Below are positions 20,306-20,422 of a stretch of 20,422 nucleotides of DNA, one piece after another. A program made the position numbers and the translations under genes. The notes under the pieces were generated by a model. That model had not been told where the DNA came from. It did no database searches and saw nothing but the letters and a program-made list of their open reading frames with translations. The stretch covers positions 1-20,422 of IMG/VR virus record IMGVR_UViG_3300030103_001103. One strand, 5' to 3'. Positions within the stretch are counted from its first letter, which is position 1, and every line of letters begins with the position of its first letter. This stretch comes from a virus.

Positions 20306-20422
20306 TTTTTTTTAGTGTCGTTTATATCCACATTTTGAGTTCCCATAATTTTACTGGCGACATCAGCTATTATATTTGTATCTGCTTTTGTTTTAAAACT
20401 AAGAATGTGAGTAGCGTTAAAC
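20302..20422 (-). CDS. Tail assembly chaperone (gpG-like), C-terminal part, runs off the right edge
   Basis: The zero frame is open from the window edge to TAA at 20302-20304, about 39 residues: ATHILSFKTKADTNIIADVA, then SKIMGTQNVDINDTKKN. It ends exactly where the slippery heptamer lies. Position directly before the tape measure gene and the -1 extension identify it as the first of the two tail chaperones. The start of the gene is outside the window, so its length and ribosome site cannot be judged. Confidence 0.75.
   Translation of the reverse strand, partial: FNATHILSFKTKADTNIIADVASKIMGTQNVDINDTKKN
20305..20311 (-). promoter_or_regulatory. Programmed -1 ribosomal frameshift site (A AAA AAC)
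   Basis: The minus strand reads ACT AAA AAA AAC TAA in the zero frame, which contains the canonical heptamer A AAA AAC. The zero frame ends at TAA 20302-20304. The -1 frame is closed upstream by TAA at 20312-20314. The two frames therefore overlap only at the heptamer itself. A weak hairpin (CTTAG with CTAAG) lies about 35 bases downstream. The site is part of a run of eight A, so transcript slippage could add to the effect. Confidence 0.88.

Overview
This window is most likely part of the genome of a tailed phage with a long non-contractile tail (siphovirus type). The DNA is AT-rich by eye and almost fully coding, with most neighbouring genes overlapping by 1 to 8 bases. The holin resembles the three-helix holin of alphaproteobacterial gene transfer agents. 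The tail-tip order (tape measure, distal tail, hub, small enzyme, gpJ-like) also matches that group. I infer a marine alphaproteobacterial host, possibly of the SAR11 type, but no gene here proves it. I see no integrase, tRNA, rRNA, CRISPR array or insertion sequence.

Layout. Positions 1-122 hold the start of a leftward gene that leaves the window. Positions 123-410 are a non-coding divergent region with several inverted repeats and a good promoter facing right. Positions 447-4283 hold ten rightward genes that look early or DNA-metabolic: a zinc-binding-like protein, an unusual lipoprotein, a possible OB-fold protein, an HNH nuclease, a winged-helix protein and a PD-(D/E)XK exonuclease. Three of them carry an identical 17-base (AAT)n-AAGGAG translation leader. 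The rightward and leftward transcripts converge near 4280, where two interleaved hairpins lie and both stop codons share one loop.

Everything from 4280 to 20422 runs leftward. In transcription order, from the right edge, it begins with a tail assembly chaperone pair joined by a textbook -1 frameshift site (A AAA AAC at 20305-20311). The tape measure, distal tail protein, hub protein, a GNAT-like acetyltransferase and a gpJ-like tail-tip protein follow. Next is a block of adhesin and fibre genes with related N-termini and C1q-like ends, then two secreted proteins of unknown role, and then a lysis region. The lysis region has a coiled-coil membrane protein plus a tiny lipoprotein (a spanin-like pair), a small membrane protein, a GH24 lysozyme and a three-helix holin. 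The transcript ends in a run of very small genes, four of them extremely Lys/Arg-rich.

Six genes are under 50 codons: 4280-4429, 4608-4706, 4708-4815, 4819-4947, 6276-6392 and 6876-7016. They are supported by exact stop/start overlaps or Shine-Dalgarno sites, as is the frameshifted chaperone. These and the frameshift site are the parts most likely to be missed by routine annotation.
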